Source: JAVWJP01 sp036638975 (lineage in GTDB: Bacteria; Bacillota; Clostridia; Oscillospirales; Ruminococcaceae). Taken from it: DNA of 64,000 nucleotides. The notes beneath the pieces are model-generated. The model had not been told where the DNA came from. It saw only the letters and a list, made by a program, of their open reading frames with translations, and made no database searches. The position numbers were made by a program, and so were the translations under genes. The number at the start of each line of letters is the position of its first letter. Position 1 is the first letter of the stretch. The stretch covers positions 81,182 through 145,181 of the forward strand of contig JAVWJP010000003.1 of the NCBI GenBank assembly GCA_036638975.1, in the 5' to 3' direction. Shown one piece after another: positions 42,437 to 51,773 of the stretch.

Positions 42437-43807
42437 ATGAGAAAATTTTTAGCAATGTTACTGGTACTTACACTGTGCGTTGGTCTTTTTGCAGGCTGCG
42501 GCGGCAAAGCACCGGCTTCCTCGGCGGCACCGGCTTCTTCGGCGGCACCCGCAGCTTCTTCGGCAGCACCTGAAGCAGCACCCGCAGGTCTTACCGGCGA
42601 AATTACATGGTGGGCGTTCCCAACATTCTCTACAACATACGCTGCTGGCGAATACGAGCAGCAGATGGTAGATGCCTTCCAGGCAAAGAACCCCGGCGTA
42701 AAAGTAAAAGTAGAAATGATAGACTTTACTTCAGGTCCTGAAAAAATCGTTTCTGCCATACAGGGCGGCACAGCACCGGACGTTTTGTTTGATGCTCCCG
42801 GACGTATTGTAGACTACGGCAAAAACGGCAAGCTCGTTTCTTTGAACGATTTATTCACAGATGACATGAAAAAAGACGTAGGCAACGAAAACATTTTGGC
42901 TGCTTGCTCTGACGGTAAAGACTACTGGATGTACCCGATTTCTTCTGCTCCTTTCATCATGGCTGTCAACAAAAAGGTTCTTGAAAAAGAAGGACTTTTA
43001 GACATGGTACCACAAAAAGGCGAGCGCACATGGACAACCGAGCAATACACAAAGCTTAACGAAGCTTTAAAAGCAAAAGGCTACAAAAACGGCATAGTGT
43101 TCTGCTCCGGACAGGGCGGCGACCAAGGCACACGCGCATTTATTTCTAACCTCTATGGTTCTTCAATAACAGATAAAGCACTTACAAAATACACAATCAA
43201 CGATGCAAACGGCGTAAAAGGCTTGCAGTATGTTGCAGACCAGGTAAAAGCAGGCAACCTTGAAAACGGTGTTGCATTTAACGGCGGCGAGGCTATCGAG
43301 CAGTTTGTTTCGGGCGCTGTTACAACCACACTTCTTTGGGCACCTGTAAACGCTGTAAACAATGCTCCTACAATGGAAGCAAACGGCGTAGAGGCTCTTG
43401 CACTTCCGCTTCCTTCAGAGAGCGGCAAACCTAACCTCGAGTACCTTGTAAACGGCTTCTGCGTGTTTAACAACAAAGACGACAACAAAGCCGCCATTGC
43501 AAAAGAATTCATCAAGTTCCTCTGCGACGATGCAGAGTGGGGACCTAAAAACGTAGTTGCAACAAAAGCATTCCCTGTACGTCAAAGCTTTGGCGACTTA
43601 TACCCCGGCAACGAGGACATGGCTTTCTATGCAAGTATGTCTAAATACTACGGCACATACTACAACACCATCAACGGTTTTGCAGCAATGCGTCCCGAGT
43701 GGTTCTCTAACCTACAGGCAGTTATGTCAGGCGACAAAACTGCACAGCAAGCAGCCGATGACTTTGTAAACAACTCTAACAAAGCCATAGAAGCAGCTAA
43801 AAAATAA
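42437..43807 (+). CDS. sugar ABC transporter substrate-binding lipoprotein
   Basis: 456 residues, family 1 extracellular solute-binding protein. Signal peptide with lipobox LFAGC (Cys about 21), then an Ala/Ser/Pro spacer (25-52) encoded by tandem repeats, then the two-lobed binding domain (GEITWWAFPTFS, AIQGGTAPDVLFDAPGRI). Captures the sugar outside the membrane; sialic acid or a related amino sugar is inferred from nanE. ATG with AAAGGAGG upstream. Confidence 0.93.
   Translation: MRKFLAMLLVLTLCVGLFAGCGGKAPASSAAPASSAAPAASSAAPEAAPAGLTGEITWWAFPTFSTTYAAGEYEQQMVDAFQAKNPGVKVKVEMIDFTSGPEKIVSAIQGGTAPDVLFDAPGRIVDYGKNGKLVSLNDLFTDDMKKDVGNENILAACSDGKDYWMYPISSAPFIMAVNKKVLEKEGLLDMVPQKGERTWTTEQYTKLNEALKAKGYKNGIVFCSGQGGDQGTRAFISNLYGSSITDKALTKYTINDANGVKGLQYVADQVKAGNLENGVAFNGGEAIEQFVSGAVTTTLLWAPVNAVNNAPTMEANGVEALALPLPSESGKPNLEYLVNGFCVFNNKDDNKAAIAKEFIKFLCDDAEWGPKNVVATKAFPVRQSFGDLYPGNEDMAFYASMSKYYGTYYNTINGFAAMRPEWFSNLQAVMSGDKTAQQAADDFVNNSNKAIEAAKK
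42510..42582 (+). repeat. short in-frame tandem repeat in the binding-protein gene
   Basis: About three to four copies of an 18-21 base unit (GGCTTCTTCGGCGGCACC type) encode the Pro-Ala-Ser-Ser-Ala-Ala linker between the lipid anchor and the sugar-binding domain. Probably varies in copy number between strains. Confidence 0.7.
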
Positions 43808-43837
43808 GCACTGTTCTTATAACTGATTTGTATTTAT

Positions 43838-43880
43838 ACGAGCCGCCTGCTCATTGCTTAGTGGGCGGCTTGTACTTTTA
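43838..43880 (+). terminator. partial terminator between binding-protein and permease genes
   Basis: ACGAGCCGCC (43838-43847) pairs with GGCGGCTTGT (about 43864-43873), followed by ACTTTTA. The weak T-tract suggests partial read-through, giving more binding protein than permease. Confidence 0.65.
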
Positions 43881-43916
43881 AAAAGCAATGTTTTCTTTTA
43901 AGGAGGCTCTAAACAT

Positions 43917-44864
43917 ATGGCTACACAAGTTGCAAAAAACACAGGCGGGGGCGCAGCTGAAAAACGCGGCAGCTGGTACTCGCGTCTTCCTATACGTATG
44001 CGCGAAACCATAGTTTCATACATATTTCTTCTTCCGGCACTTGGGTTTTTCTTTCTATTTGTGGTTTATCCAATGTGCCGCGGCGTTTTTACCAGCTTTT
44101 TCAACTACACAATGAGCGATATGACATTTATAGGTCTGCAAAACTACACAGAGCTTTTCCAAAATGCGAACTTTTTAAAATCGCTTAAAAACACCTTACT
44201 TTTAGTTGTAGGTGTCGTACCTATCATTGTTATTTTCAGCGTTTTTGTTTCGATGACTATTTACGAAAAGAGCCCGTTTGTACGCAGCCTTTTTCGCGGC
44301 ATTTTTTACTTGCCTGTTGTCACGGGCACTGTTTCTGTAGTGGTTGTATGGAAATGGATATTCCACCCAATGAGCGGTATTTTAAACTACGTCCTTATGA
44401 ATATGAATATTATTGATAAGCCCATTATGTGGCTGGGGGATAAACGCTTTGCGCTTATTTCCATTCTTATTGTTTTGCTTACTACCTCGGTGGGGCAGCC
44501 TATAGTACTGTTTGTGGCTGCACTCGGCAACCTTGACACCTCACATATAGAGGCTGCAAAGATAGACGGTGCCAACGATTGGCAGGTATTCCGCCATGTA
44601 AAGATACCGGGCATAATGCCCACCATGCTTTATGTAGTGGTTATTACCACCATAAACTCATTCCAATGCTTCTCGCTTATACAGCTTTTAACCTCAGGCG
44701 GTCCAAACTACGCCACCAGCACCATAATGTACCTGCTTTATGAAACCGCCTTTAAGCAATACCGCTTTGGCTATGCCAACGCAATGGGCGTAATACTTGC
44801 CATTATCATTGCCATTATAAGCTTTGTCCAGTTCAAGTTTCTTGGCGACGATATTGACTATTAG
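43917..44864 (+). CDS. sugar ABC transporter permease (MalF type)
   Basis: 315 residues, six membrane helices from about residue 35. The cytoplasmic EAA loop is HIEAAKIDGANDWQVFRHVKIPG (about 220). Forms the channel with the next gene product. ATG with AAGGAGG upstream. No ATPase gene is nearby, so a shared MsmX-type ATPase must energise it. Confidence 0.93.
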   Translation: MATQVAKNTGGGAAEKRGSWYSRLPIRMRETIVSYIFLLPALGFFFLFVVYPMCRGVFTSFFNYTMSDMTFIGLQNYTELFQNANFLKSLKNTLLLVVGVVPIIVIFSVFVSMTIYEKSPFVRSLFRGIFYLPVVTGTVSVVVVWKWIFHPMSGILNYVLMNMNIIDKPIMWLGDKRFALISILIVLLTTSVGQPIVLFVAALGNLDTSHIEAAKIDGANDWQVFRHVKIPGIMPTMLYVVVITTINSFQCFSLIQLLTSGGPNYATSTIMYLLYETAFKQYRFGYANAMGVILAIIIAIISFVQFKFLGDDIDY

Positions 44865-44877
44865 GGGGGCATACTGT

Positions 44878-45705
44878 ATGAAAAACAAAAGCTCCGTCGC
44901 AAGCATATCCTCAATGATTTTACTGGTACTTCTGACAGTTATATTCGTCTTCCCATTTTACTGGGTAGTTACAGGCTCGTTTAAAGAGCAAATGGTCACC
45001 GTAAAAATACCTCCGGAGTGGTTTCCGCTGACGCCTACGCTTAACAACTACGCCACACTTTTTGTGCGCAACCCCGCCATGAAATGGTTTTTAAACACCG
45101 TTTTTATCTCAGGCGTTGCCATGATACTTGTTTGCATAGTTTCTACCATGGCAGGCTATGTTTTAGCTAAAAAGCGCTTTTACGGCGGTACAATACTATT
45201 TGCCATGTTTGTGGCGGCAATGGCTTTGCCAAAGCAGGTGGTACTTGTTCCACTGGTACAGCAGGCAAGTCAGCTCGGTCTGCACGATTCCTTATGGGCA
45301 GTAATATTGCCCACCGTCGGCTGGCCGTTTGGTATATTCCTAATGAAGCAATTTAGCCAAACTATACCAAAAGAGCTGCTGGAAGCCGCCAAAATAGACG
45401 GCTGCAACGAGTTTCAAATATTCACAAATATAGTTATAACCATGGTAAAGCCGGGCATAGGTGCTCTTGCAATATTCACCTTTATTAACACATGGAACGA
45501 CTATTTTCTGCAATTGATTATGCTGAGCAGCCGCGAAAACCTAACCTTGCAGCTTGGCATAGCCACATTGCAAGCAGAGCTTTCTACAAACTACGGCGTG
45601 CAAATGGCAGGTGCAACCTTCTCTGCAATCCCTATAATACTTGTGTTTGTCCTGTTCCAAAAATCGTTTACACAGGGCATTACAATGGGTGCGGTAAAGG
45701 GCTGA
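44878..45705 (+). CDS. sugar ABC transporter permease (MalG type)
   Basis: 275 residues from the ATG at 44878, 13 bases after the previous stop and preceded by GGGGGG. An upstream in-frame stretch overlaps the first permease gene and is not part of it. Six helices; EAA loop LLEAAKIDGCNEFQIF (about 178-193). Partner of the first permease. Confidence 0.93.
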   Translation: MKNKSSVASISSMILLVLLTVIFVFPFYWVVTGSFKEQMVTVKIPPEWFPLTPTLNNYATLFVRNPAMKWFLNTVFISGVAMILVCIVSTMAGYVLAKKRFYGGTILFAMFVAAMALPKQVVLVPLVQQASQLGLHDSLWAVILPTVGWPFGIFLMKQFSQTIPKELLEAAKIDGCNEFQIFTNIVITMVKPGIGALAIFTFINTWNDYFLQLIMLSSRENLTLQLGIATLQAELSTNYGVQMAGATFSAIPIILVFVLFQKSFTQGITMGAVKG

Positions 45706-45715
45706 CAAAATAACA

Positions 45716-45750
45716 AAAAGGCGGTCACAATTTTAGTGACTGCCTTTTTT
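45716..45750. terminator. bidirectional terminator
   Basis: AAAAGGCGGTCAC (45716-45728) pairs with GTGACTGCCTTTT (45736-45748), one mismatch, flanked by A- and T-runs. Ends the importer operon and, from the other side, the rsmI transcript. Confidence 0.88.
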
Positions 45751-45808
45751 ACTATGTTATACAAAATATTTTTATAACGTGTAGCACCTTTGGAATTATA
45801 GAGCAGTA

Positions 45809-46630
45809 TTACAGAGCCGCCTTGTAAAGCTCGCTTTTTTTATAGCCGGTTTCCTTAGCAACTTCTTTTGCTGCGGCTGTAAGCGCCTGCCCGCCCGCCG
45901 CCAGTTCCTTAATCATTGCTACGGCTTCTTCAAATGTAAGCCCTATTTTTTTTACAGCCTGCGCACCCTCTATAACAATGACATATTCCCCGCGCGGCGC
46001 TTTTTCTTCGTAAAGCTTTATTGCACCGCTAAGAGTTGTACGTATAACCTCCTCGTGCAGCTTTGTAAGCTCACGCGCAAGGGCTATTTTTCTGTCACCC
46101 AAAGCCTCAAGCATATCTTGCAATGTGTTTTTAAGCTTATGCGGCGCTTCGTAAAACACAAGGGTATGTCTGTCGTTTTTTACACTTTCTAAGTGCTCTG
46201 CACGGTTTTTGCGGTTTACCGAAAGAAAGCCCTCAAAGGCAAAGCGCGAGGTGCTAATACCCGAAATTGCAAGTGCAGAAACAGCAGCAGACGCCCCCGG
46301 CACTACCACAATTTCAACCCCGTTTTCGGCGCACAAACGCACCAAATCCTCGCCCGGGTCCGATATACACGGCATACCTGCATCGGTGACTACAGCACAG
46401 CTTTCGCCCGCCAAAATACGCTCCGTAATCTGCTCGCTTACAGCCTCTCCGCTGTGGCGGTGGTAGCTTACGGTGTGTTTTTTTATGTCGAAGCGGTTTA
46501 GCAGCTTTTGTGTAACGCGTGTATCCTCCGCAGCAATAAAATCAACAGCACGCATAGCCTCCACCGCTCGCGGGGTCATATCTCCGAGGTTGCCTATGGG
46601 TGTACCGACAACATAAAGTTTACCGCTCAT
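45809..46630 (-). CDS. rsmI: 16S rRNA (cytidine-1402-2'-O)-methyltransferase
   Basis: 273 residues of the tetrapyrrole-methylase fold. GTPIGNLGDMTPRAVEAM (about 9-26), AAEDTRVTQKLL (about 34-45), YHRHSGEA, VTDAGMPCISDPGEDLV (about 80-96) and LVFYEAPHKL are the RsmI marks. A C-terminal HTH-like tail ends the protein. It overlaps the trmN6-like gene by four bases; the two methyltransferases are often paired. Confidence 0.96.
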   Translation of the reverse strand: MSGKLYVVGTPIGNLGDMTPRAVEAMRAVDFIAAEDTRVTQKLLNRFDIKKHTVSYHRHSGEAVSEQITERILAGESCAVVTDAGMPCISDPGEDLVRLCAENGVEIVVVPGASAAVSALAISGISTSRFAFEGFLSVNRKNRAEHLESVKNDRHTLVFYEAPHKLKNTLQDMLEALGDRKIALARELTKLHEEVIRTTLSGAIKLYEEKAPRGEYVIVIEGAQAVKKIGLTFEEAVAMIKELAAGGQALTAAAKEVAKETGYKKSELYKAAL

Positions 46631-47358
46631 TCTTTACCCCCGCCATATATTTTAAGCAGCTCGTCGCTAAAGCCGTCGCGCCCGCCGCCCTCTATTATAA
46701 GCGGCTTTTCTACCTTTAGGCAAGGCTTGCCGCCCTTTTGCCCACGCACCAAAAACAACCACGGTGCTTTGTCACCGCGCTGCTGTACAAAGCGCACAAG
46801 CTTTGGCTCTACAGCATTTTTGCGCATTGCCTCCAGCACATCTAAAAGGCGCTCCGGTCTTTGGCACAGGCACAAGCGCCCGCCAAACTTTAAAAGCTGC
46901 GCCGCCGCCGCGCAAACATCGTTTATATTACACATCACCTCGTGCCGCGCAATCTGCTCGGGTGTGCCCTCGCTTAAAAAGCCCGTGCCGCAAACCTTAT
47001 ATGGAGGGTTACAGGTGACAAGGCTAAAGGTACCAACGGGCAAGGCACCGCCCAATGCTTTTAAGTCGCCCAAAACAGGTTTAAGCCGTGTGCCCAGCCC
47101 GTTTAGCTCTACGCTTAGTTTAAGCTGTTCTATTGCTTTTTCTTGTATATCCACGGCATATACCTCTTTTGGAGGCTCGTTTTTAAACCACAAAAGCGGG
47201 ATAATCCCACAGCCTGTGCCGAGGTCGCAGGCTATATCATTGCGGCGATGTGCAGAAAAAGACGAAAGCAAAAAAGCATCGGTGCCAAACTTGTGCTGCG
47301 GCGTTACGCATACACTTATACCCGCTCCCAAATCCTCTGTTTCATAGTTAAAGTCCAT
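46627..47358 (-). CDS. tRNA1(Val) adenine-N6-methyltransferase family (TrmN6/YfiC)
   Basis: 243 residues. SAM motif CDLGTGCGIIPLL (about 42-54) and the N6-adenine catalytic motif TCNPPYK (about 118-124). Likely methylates A37 of a tRNA. Start at ATG 47358, with GGAGG five bases upstream, rather than six codons earlier. Confidence 0.9.
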   Translation of the reverse strand: MDFNYETEDLGAGISVCVTPQHKFGTDAFLLSSFSAHRRNDIACDLGTGCGIIPLLWFKNEPPKEVYAVDIQEKAIEQLKLSVELNGLGTRLKPVLGDLKALGGALPVGTFSLVTCNPPYKVCGTGFLSEGTPEQIARHEVMCNINDVCAAAAQLLKFGGRLCLCQRPERLLDVLEAMRKNAVEPKLVRFVQQRGDKAPWLFLVRGQKGGKPCLKVEKPLIIEGGGRDGFSDELLKIYGGGKE

Positions 47359-47394
47359 ATATCCTCCGCAAAGCAATTTTTTACTTAATACCGC

Positions 47395-48561
47395 TTAAAC
47401 ATAGCTTCTGTCAACATTTATGACAGTGTAATATTCGGGGTTTATATTGCTCATTTTTTTTGCAACTGCATTTTTTACGTCATCATCACTCATCTTAGTT
47501 TCCATTGGGACACATATATCGAAAATAAAGTTCGTAAGCGTTCTGCCCTGCACTATGCGAAAATCGTGGATAGTAAATTTGGGGTTTACCTCCTGCACCT
47601 TTTCCAGCGTTATGACGTGCATTTGGTTGGTTTTTTCGCAGTCGGTTTCTATAGGGTCAAGATGTATCACCATTTCTACGTTTAAATCCTTTGCTATTGC
47701 GCGCTCGGCACGGTCTATAACCTCATGCGAAAATATAATATTACTGTGGACAGAAACCTCGGCGTGTAGAGAACCGAAGCGGCGGCTGGGTCCGTAATCG
47801 TGCACTATAAGGTCATGTATGCCAAGTATTCCGTCAAAGGACATCACTTCCGCCTCTATATTTTTTAGAAGCTCCGCATCGGGCTTTACGCCTAAGAGCG
47901 GGTTGAGGGTGTCTTTTGCAATGCCGTAGCCTGCTAAAATTATAAGCGCTGCCACCAGCACACCCATAGCACCGTCTATAGGCAAAGCAGTAAACCGCGC
48001 CGCAACTACCGAAATAAGCGTCACCGTGGTTGCAAAAACATCTGTAAGGCTATCCACGGAAGCAGCTTCTATAGCCGATGAGCCTATCCTCCGCCCCAGC
48101 TTCTTGTCAAACAAGCTCATCCATATTTTTATAACTATAGAAATCACAAGCCCTATTATAACAACAACACTAAACTCCACAGGCTCAGGGTTAAAAATTC
48201 TATCTATAGAGCTTTTTCCTATCTCAATGCCCACCCGCATTACAAAAAACGAGATTATGACGCCGCTTATATATTCTATTCTGCCATGTCCAAACGGGTG
48301 TTTCTTGTCCGCCGGTTTAGATGCCATCTTAAAGCCTACAAGCGTCACCACCGCAGAAGCGACATCAGAAAGGTTATTAAAGGCATCTGCAGTAATGGCA
48401 ATACTTGCAGAAATTGCGCCGAGTATAAGCTTTGTAATGAACAAAAAGATATTGCAAAAAGCACCGACCATGCTGCCCAAAACGCCGTAACGCTGGCGAA
48501 CATCGGGGTTTTTGGTATCATCTGCGTTCTTTACAAAGCATTTTATTAAATAGTCTGTCAA
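47395..48561 (-). CDS. cation diffusion facilitator family transporter
   Basis: 388 residues. Six membrane helices in the first 220 residues with metal-site motifs ITADAFNNLSDVA (about 56-68) and KHPFGHGRIEY (about 86-96), then DSLTDVFAT (about 168). The cytoplasmic C-terminal dimerisation domain (from about 225, HDLIVHDYGPSR) is present, plus an extra ferredoxin-like extension. Exports a divalent metal such as Zn, Mn or Fe in exchange for protons. Start is TTG with AGGAGG seven to eight bases upstream. Confidence 0.92.
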   Translation of the reverse strand: MTDYLIKCFVKNADDTKNPDVRQRYGVLGSMVGAFCNIFLFITKLILGAISASIAITADAFNNLSDVASAVVTLVGFKMASKPADKKHPFGHGRIEYISGVIISFFVMRVGIEIGKSSIDRIFNPEPVEFSVVVIIGLVISIVIKIWMSLFDKKLGRRIGSSAIEAASVDSLTDVFATTVTLISVVAARFTALPIDGAMGVLVAALIILAGYGIAKDTLNPLLGVKPDAELLKNIEAEVMSFDGILGIHDLIVHDYGPSRRFGSLHAEVSVHSNIIFSHEVIDRAERAIAKDLNVEMVIHLDPIETDCEKTNQMHVITLEKVQEVNPKFTIHDFRIVQGRTLTNFIFDICVPMETKMSDDDVKNAVAKKMSNINPEYYTVINVDRSYV

Positions 48562-48627
48562 AATAATTCCTCCTGTAGTTAAAACCGATTTTATATATTT
48601 GCGGTATTCTCTTGAACATATGGTTAA

Positions 48628-48648
48628 CCCCCCGTTTGCGGCGGGGGG
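48628..48648. repeat. GC-rich palindrome
   Basis: CCCCCCG (48628-48634) and CGGGGGG (48642-48648) flank a seven-base loop; preceded by GGTTAA. It lies between murI and the CDF gene. No T-run follows on the minus strand, so it is a poor terminator. Similar in style to the palindrome at 55223. Confidence 0.5.
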
Positions 48649-48681
48649 AATACAAGCTCTGCTTTAGTTTTTTGCTTAATA

Positions 48682-49470
48682 CTAATCCTTGTGGAATATT
48701 GCCGGAGTTTGTATGCACAGCCGCTTTAAAACAGCGCCGTAAACCGCCTGTGAGCCGCTTGTGTATATGTTTAAGCTATGCCCTTGCTTTGTGTTTAAAA
48801 GCCCACGCACAGCAAGGGCGCGCGCCGCCTGCGCCGCCTGCTCCTTGGCGGGGTTTATAAAGCTTATGTCCGGTGCAAGCTGCTTAAAAACCTCGTTTAC
48901 AATTGGGTAATGTGTGCAGCCGTGTATGATGTGAGTAAGCGGATATTTTGCCAAAAGCGCGTCTAAATGCAGTTTAACCTCATCTGTTATAGCGGGTATA
49001 TCAAACTCGCCGCTGTCAACAAGCGCCGCTAAATTATGGCTTGCCTCACCATATACCACAATATTGGGGTCGTTCTCGTTTATAATGCGAGTATACGCAC
49101 CTGTTTTTATAGTAAGCTCGGTAGCTATAACGCCTACAGCAGGCAGATGCAGCGATGCAACAGAAAGGCACGCAGGCTTAATTATGCTTATTATAGGGAA
49201 TGGATATTCACCCTCGAAGCGCTCTATGAGCGACGATGTGGTATTGCACGCCACCACCACTGCTTTTACGCCGCAACTTTGCAAAAAGCCTATGCTTTTA
49301 TGTGCTAACTCCACGATGTTTTCTGCTGTGCGGTTACCATAGGGGCAATTTTTATTGTCGCCGTAATAAATTATGTCTTCGTTTGGCAGTAAGGCTTCCA
49401 GCTCTTTTACCACGGTAAGCCCGCCCACGCCGGAATCGAGCACGCCTATTTTTTTGCCTGCCTCGTTCAT
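48682..49470 (-). CDS. murI: glutamate racemase
   Basis: Makes D-glutamate for peptidoglycan. 262 residues. Both catalytic cysteines are seen: VVACNTTSS (about 72-80) and IIHGCTHYPI (about 183-192). The N-terminal GVLDSGVGGLTV (about 9-20) is typical. ATG with AAGGAAG upstream. Confidence 0.96.
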   Translation of the reverse strand: MNEAGKKIGVLDSGVGGLTVVKELEALLPNEDIIYYGDNKNCPYGNRTAENIVELAHKSIGFLQSCGVKAVVVACNTTSSLIERFEGEYPFPIISIIKPACLSVASLHLPAVGVIATELTIKTGAYTRIINENDPNIVVYGEASHNLAALVDSGEFDIPAITDEVKLHLDALLAKYPLTHIIHGCTHYPIVNEVFKQLAPDISFINPAKEQAAQAARALAVRGLLNTKQGHSLNIYTSGSQAVYGAVLKRLCIQTPAIFHKD

Positions 49471-49504
49471 ATGTAAATCTTCCTTTGTGCTTTATTTTTA
49501 TGTG

Positions 49505-50125
49505 CTATAAAAGCAGCAATACCTCGCCAGGTGTTTTTGGTACATAGCAAGGCGGTACTTCATCTGCATTTAAGGCGCCCCAGCCTGCAAGAGCAAAAGG
49601 AACACCTGCACCTGTGGCACATTGATAGTCATAAACTGTGTCGCCAATGTACAAAACCTCATCTGCCCTAACACCTGTGCGGCTTAAATAAAGCAGCATA
49701 GGCTCCGGCTTTGGCTTGTGCTCCGTGGTATCGTCTGCCGAAACTATCTCGTCAAAAAAATGCAGTATGCCTTCAAGGTTTGGGTCTATGCCCATTTCGC
49801 TAAAGCAGCGCGAGGTTAAAAGCCCCAGCTTAACACCTCTGCGGCGCAGTTCTGTAAGAAGCTCTGATACACCGCTAAAAACCTTTGCTTCTACATCTAT
49901 TATATCGTTAAAATATCCGTTCCATTCATCAAGTATGTCTTTTGTGGGCGCAAGCCCAAAAGCGGGCAGCGCGTTTTCGCTTGTCATACCAAAAGCAAAG
50001 TCGCATTCCTGAGGCGAAATAACACGCCCTGTGCGCGAAAGCACAAGCCGCTGTAAAGATTTTTGGCAGACTGATGCGGTGTCTATCAGTGTTCCGTCAA
50101 CATCAAAAACAATATGCTTATACAT
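49505..50125 (-). CDS. HAD-family phosphatase (phosphoglycolate-phosphatase-like)
   Basis: 206 residues. HAD motif I DVDGTLIDTASV (about 7-18), helical cap domain, motif II LLTSRC (about 100), motif III around EHKPKPEPML and motif IV YIGDTVYDYQCA (about 158-169). Substrate unknown. The ATG at 50125 (AAAGGG upstream) is preferred; a start at 50164 would overlap the upstream gene. Confidence 0.88.
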   Translation of the reverse strand: MYKHIVFDVDGTLIDTASVCQKSLQRLVLSRTGRVISPQECDFAFGMTSENALPAFGLAPTKDILDEWNGYFNDIIDVEAKVFSGVSELLTELRRRGVKLGLLTSRCFSEMGIDPNLEGILHFFDEIVSADDTTEHKPKPEPMLLYLSRTGVRADEVLYIGDTVYDYQCATGAGVPFALAGWGALNADEVPPCYVPKTPGEVLLLL

Positions 50126-50142
50126 AAAATTAAAAGCCCTTT

Positions 50143-51753
50143 CTATCTGTCCCATTTGTCGCAAAGCGAGTTTATTTGGTCGGCAAAGCGTGCAAGCTCT
50201 TTGTTTGCAAGCCCCTCGTTGTGGCTTATTACAACAGCAAGACGACGCCCCGCTGCAACAAGGCGTGTAAACACCTCTGAAACATGGCGCATAGCAGCGC
50301 CCTCCGGTACAGCCTTTTTAATGCGGGTTTTAGTACCTTCATCAAGGCAGGTGTTACTTATAAGGTCGTATATCCCACCGGTATACGGCGCAAGCGCAGA
50401 ATAATGATATTCGTCATTTAGGCAGGCAGTAAAGCTCTCGCACGATTCTTCATCGCCGTGCACCACAAATACGCGTGTCGGGGCGGGAGAAAATGCTTGC
50501 AGCCAGCTTAGCAGACCTGCTTTATCTGCGTGCCCGCTTATGCCCTCCAGCCGCTCTATTTTTGCGCAAACTTCTATGCTATCGCCAAAAAGCTTAACCT
50601 TTTCTGCACCCTCAAGTATACTTCTGCCCAATGTTCCTACTGCCTGATAGCCCACAAAAAGCACCGTGCTCTCTTTGCGCCACAGGTTGTGCTTTAAGTG
50701 GTGCTTAATGCGCCCCGCCTCGCACATACCGGACGCCGATATTATTACCTTTGGGTTAGTGTCAAAGTTAATTGCTTTAGAATCATCACTTGTGACCGAA
50801 ACATTAAGCCCATCAAAAGATATCGGGTTTATCCCGCGGCGAACAAGCTCCTGCGCTTCTCCGTCAAAATATTCTAAGCTGTTTATGTTAAATATATTTG
50901 TCGCCTCAACCGCAAGCGGGCTGTCCACATATACAGGGAAGCAACCATGCCCCTTTACAAGCCCGTCCTCCTTTATCTTTCTTATAAAATAAAGAAGCTC
51001 CTGTGTGCGCCCCACCGCAAACGAGGGTATAACAAGGTTGCCGCCGCCGTCAAGTGTGCGCTGAATGATGTCGGTTAAAGCTTTAATATAATTTGGTCGT
51101 TCGCCGTGGCTGCGGTCGCCGTAGGTTGCCTCTATTATGACGTAATCTGCCTCGCTTAAAGTTTGCGGGTCGCGTATAAGCGGCTGGTTAAGGTTGCCCA
51201 CGTCACCCGAAAACACAAGCTTTTTTGCGTTTCCGTCCTCGTTTACCCACAGCTCTATAGCAGCAGAGCCTAAAAGATGCCCAACATCTGTAAAGCTAAC
51301 TTCTATGCCCTCGCAAAGCTTAAAGCGCTGCGCATATTTGTGCGGAACAAAGCATTCGAGTGCGCCTATAGCGTCCTCCATGTCGTAAAGCGGAATAAAC
51401 TCCTCGCCGCCTGCGCGCTTTGCCTTGCGGTTGCGCCACTCTGCCTCAAACATTTGTATATGTGCGCTGTCTTTAAGCATTATACCGCAAAGGTCGCTTG
51501 TTGCCCCTGTTGTATGAATTTCTCCGCGGAAGCCGTTTTTATACAAAAGCGGCAGCTTTCCGGAATGGTCTATGTGAGAATGTGTAAGCAAAACATAGTC
51601 TATCTCGGCGGCGTGTATGGGCAGCTCTTGGTTTTCGTACTCGTCAGGTCCCTGCTCCATACCGCAATCTACCAAAATATTCTTACCGCAAGCCTCCAAA
51701 TAATGGCAGCTACCTGTTACTTCGCGGTCTGCTCCCAAAAAATGCAGCTTCAT
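50143..51753 (-). CDS. beta-CASP metallo-beta-lactamase-fold RNA hydrolase
   Basis: 536 residues. Metal site LLTHSHIDHSGKLPLL (about 54-69), later FTDVGHLLGSAAIE (about 153) and FSGDVGNLNQPLI (about 180). Beta-CASP motifs include EATYGDRSHGE (about 208) and the C-terminal GISGHADKAGLL (about 408). Related to archaeal/eukaryotic CPSF73-like nucleases and YhfI/YsgA-type bacterial proteins. Probable cytoplasmic RNA-processing enzyme. Confidence 0.9.
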   Translation of the reverse strand: MKLHFLGADREVTGSCHYLEACGKNILVDCGMEQGPDEYENQELPIHAAEIDYVLLTHSHIDHSGKLPLLYKNGFRGEIHTTGATSDLCGIMLKDSAHIQMFEAEWRNRKAKRAGGEEFIPLYDMEDAIGALECFVPHKYAQRFKLCEGIEVSFTDVGHLLGSAAIELWVNEDGNAKKLVFSGDVGNLNQPLIRDPQTLSEADYVIIEATYGDRSHGERPNYIKALTDIIQRTLDGGGNLVIPSFAVGRTQELLYFIRKIKEDGLVKGHGCFPVYVDSPLAVEATNIFNINSLEYFDGEAQELVRRGINPISFDGLNVSVTSDDSKAINFDTNPKVIISASGMCEAGRIKHHLKHNLWRKESTVLFVGYQAVGTLGRSILEGAEKVKLFGDSIEVCAKIERLEGISGHADKAGLLSWLQAFSPAPTRVFVVHGDEESCESFTACLNDEYHYSALAPYTGGIYDLISNTCLDEGTKTRIKKAVPEGAAMRHVSEVFTRLVAAGRRLAVVISHNEGLANKELARFADQINSLCDKWDR

Positions 51754-51773
51754 AAAAAACGCCTCCTTATTTT

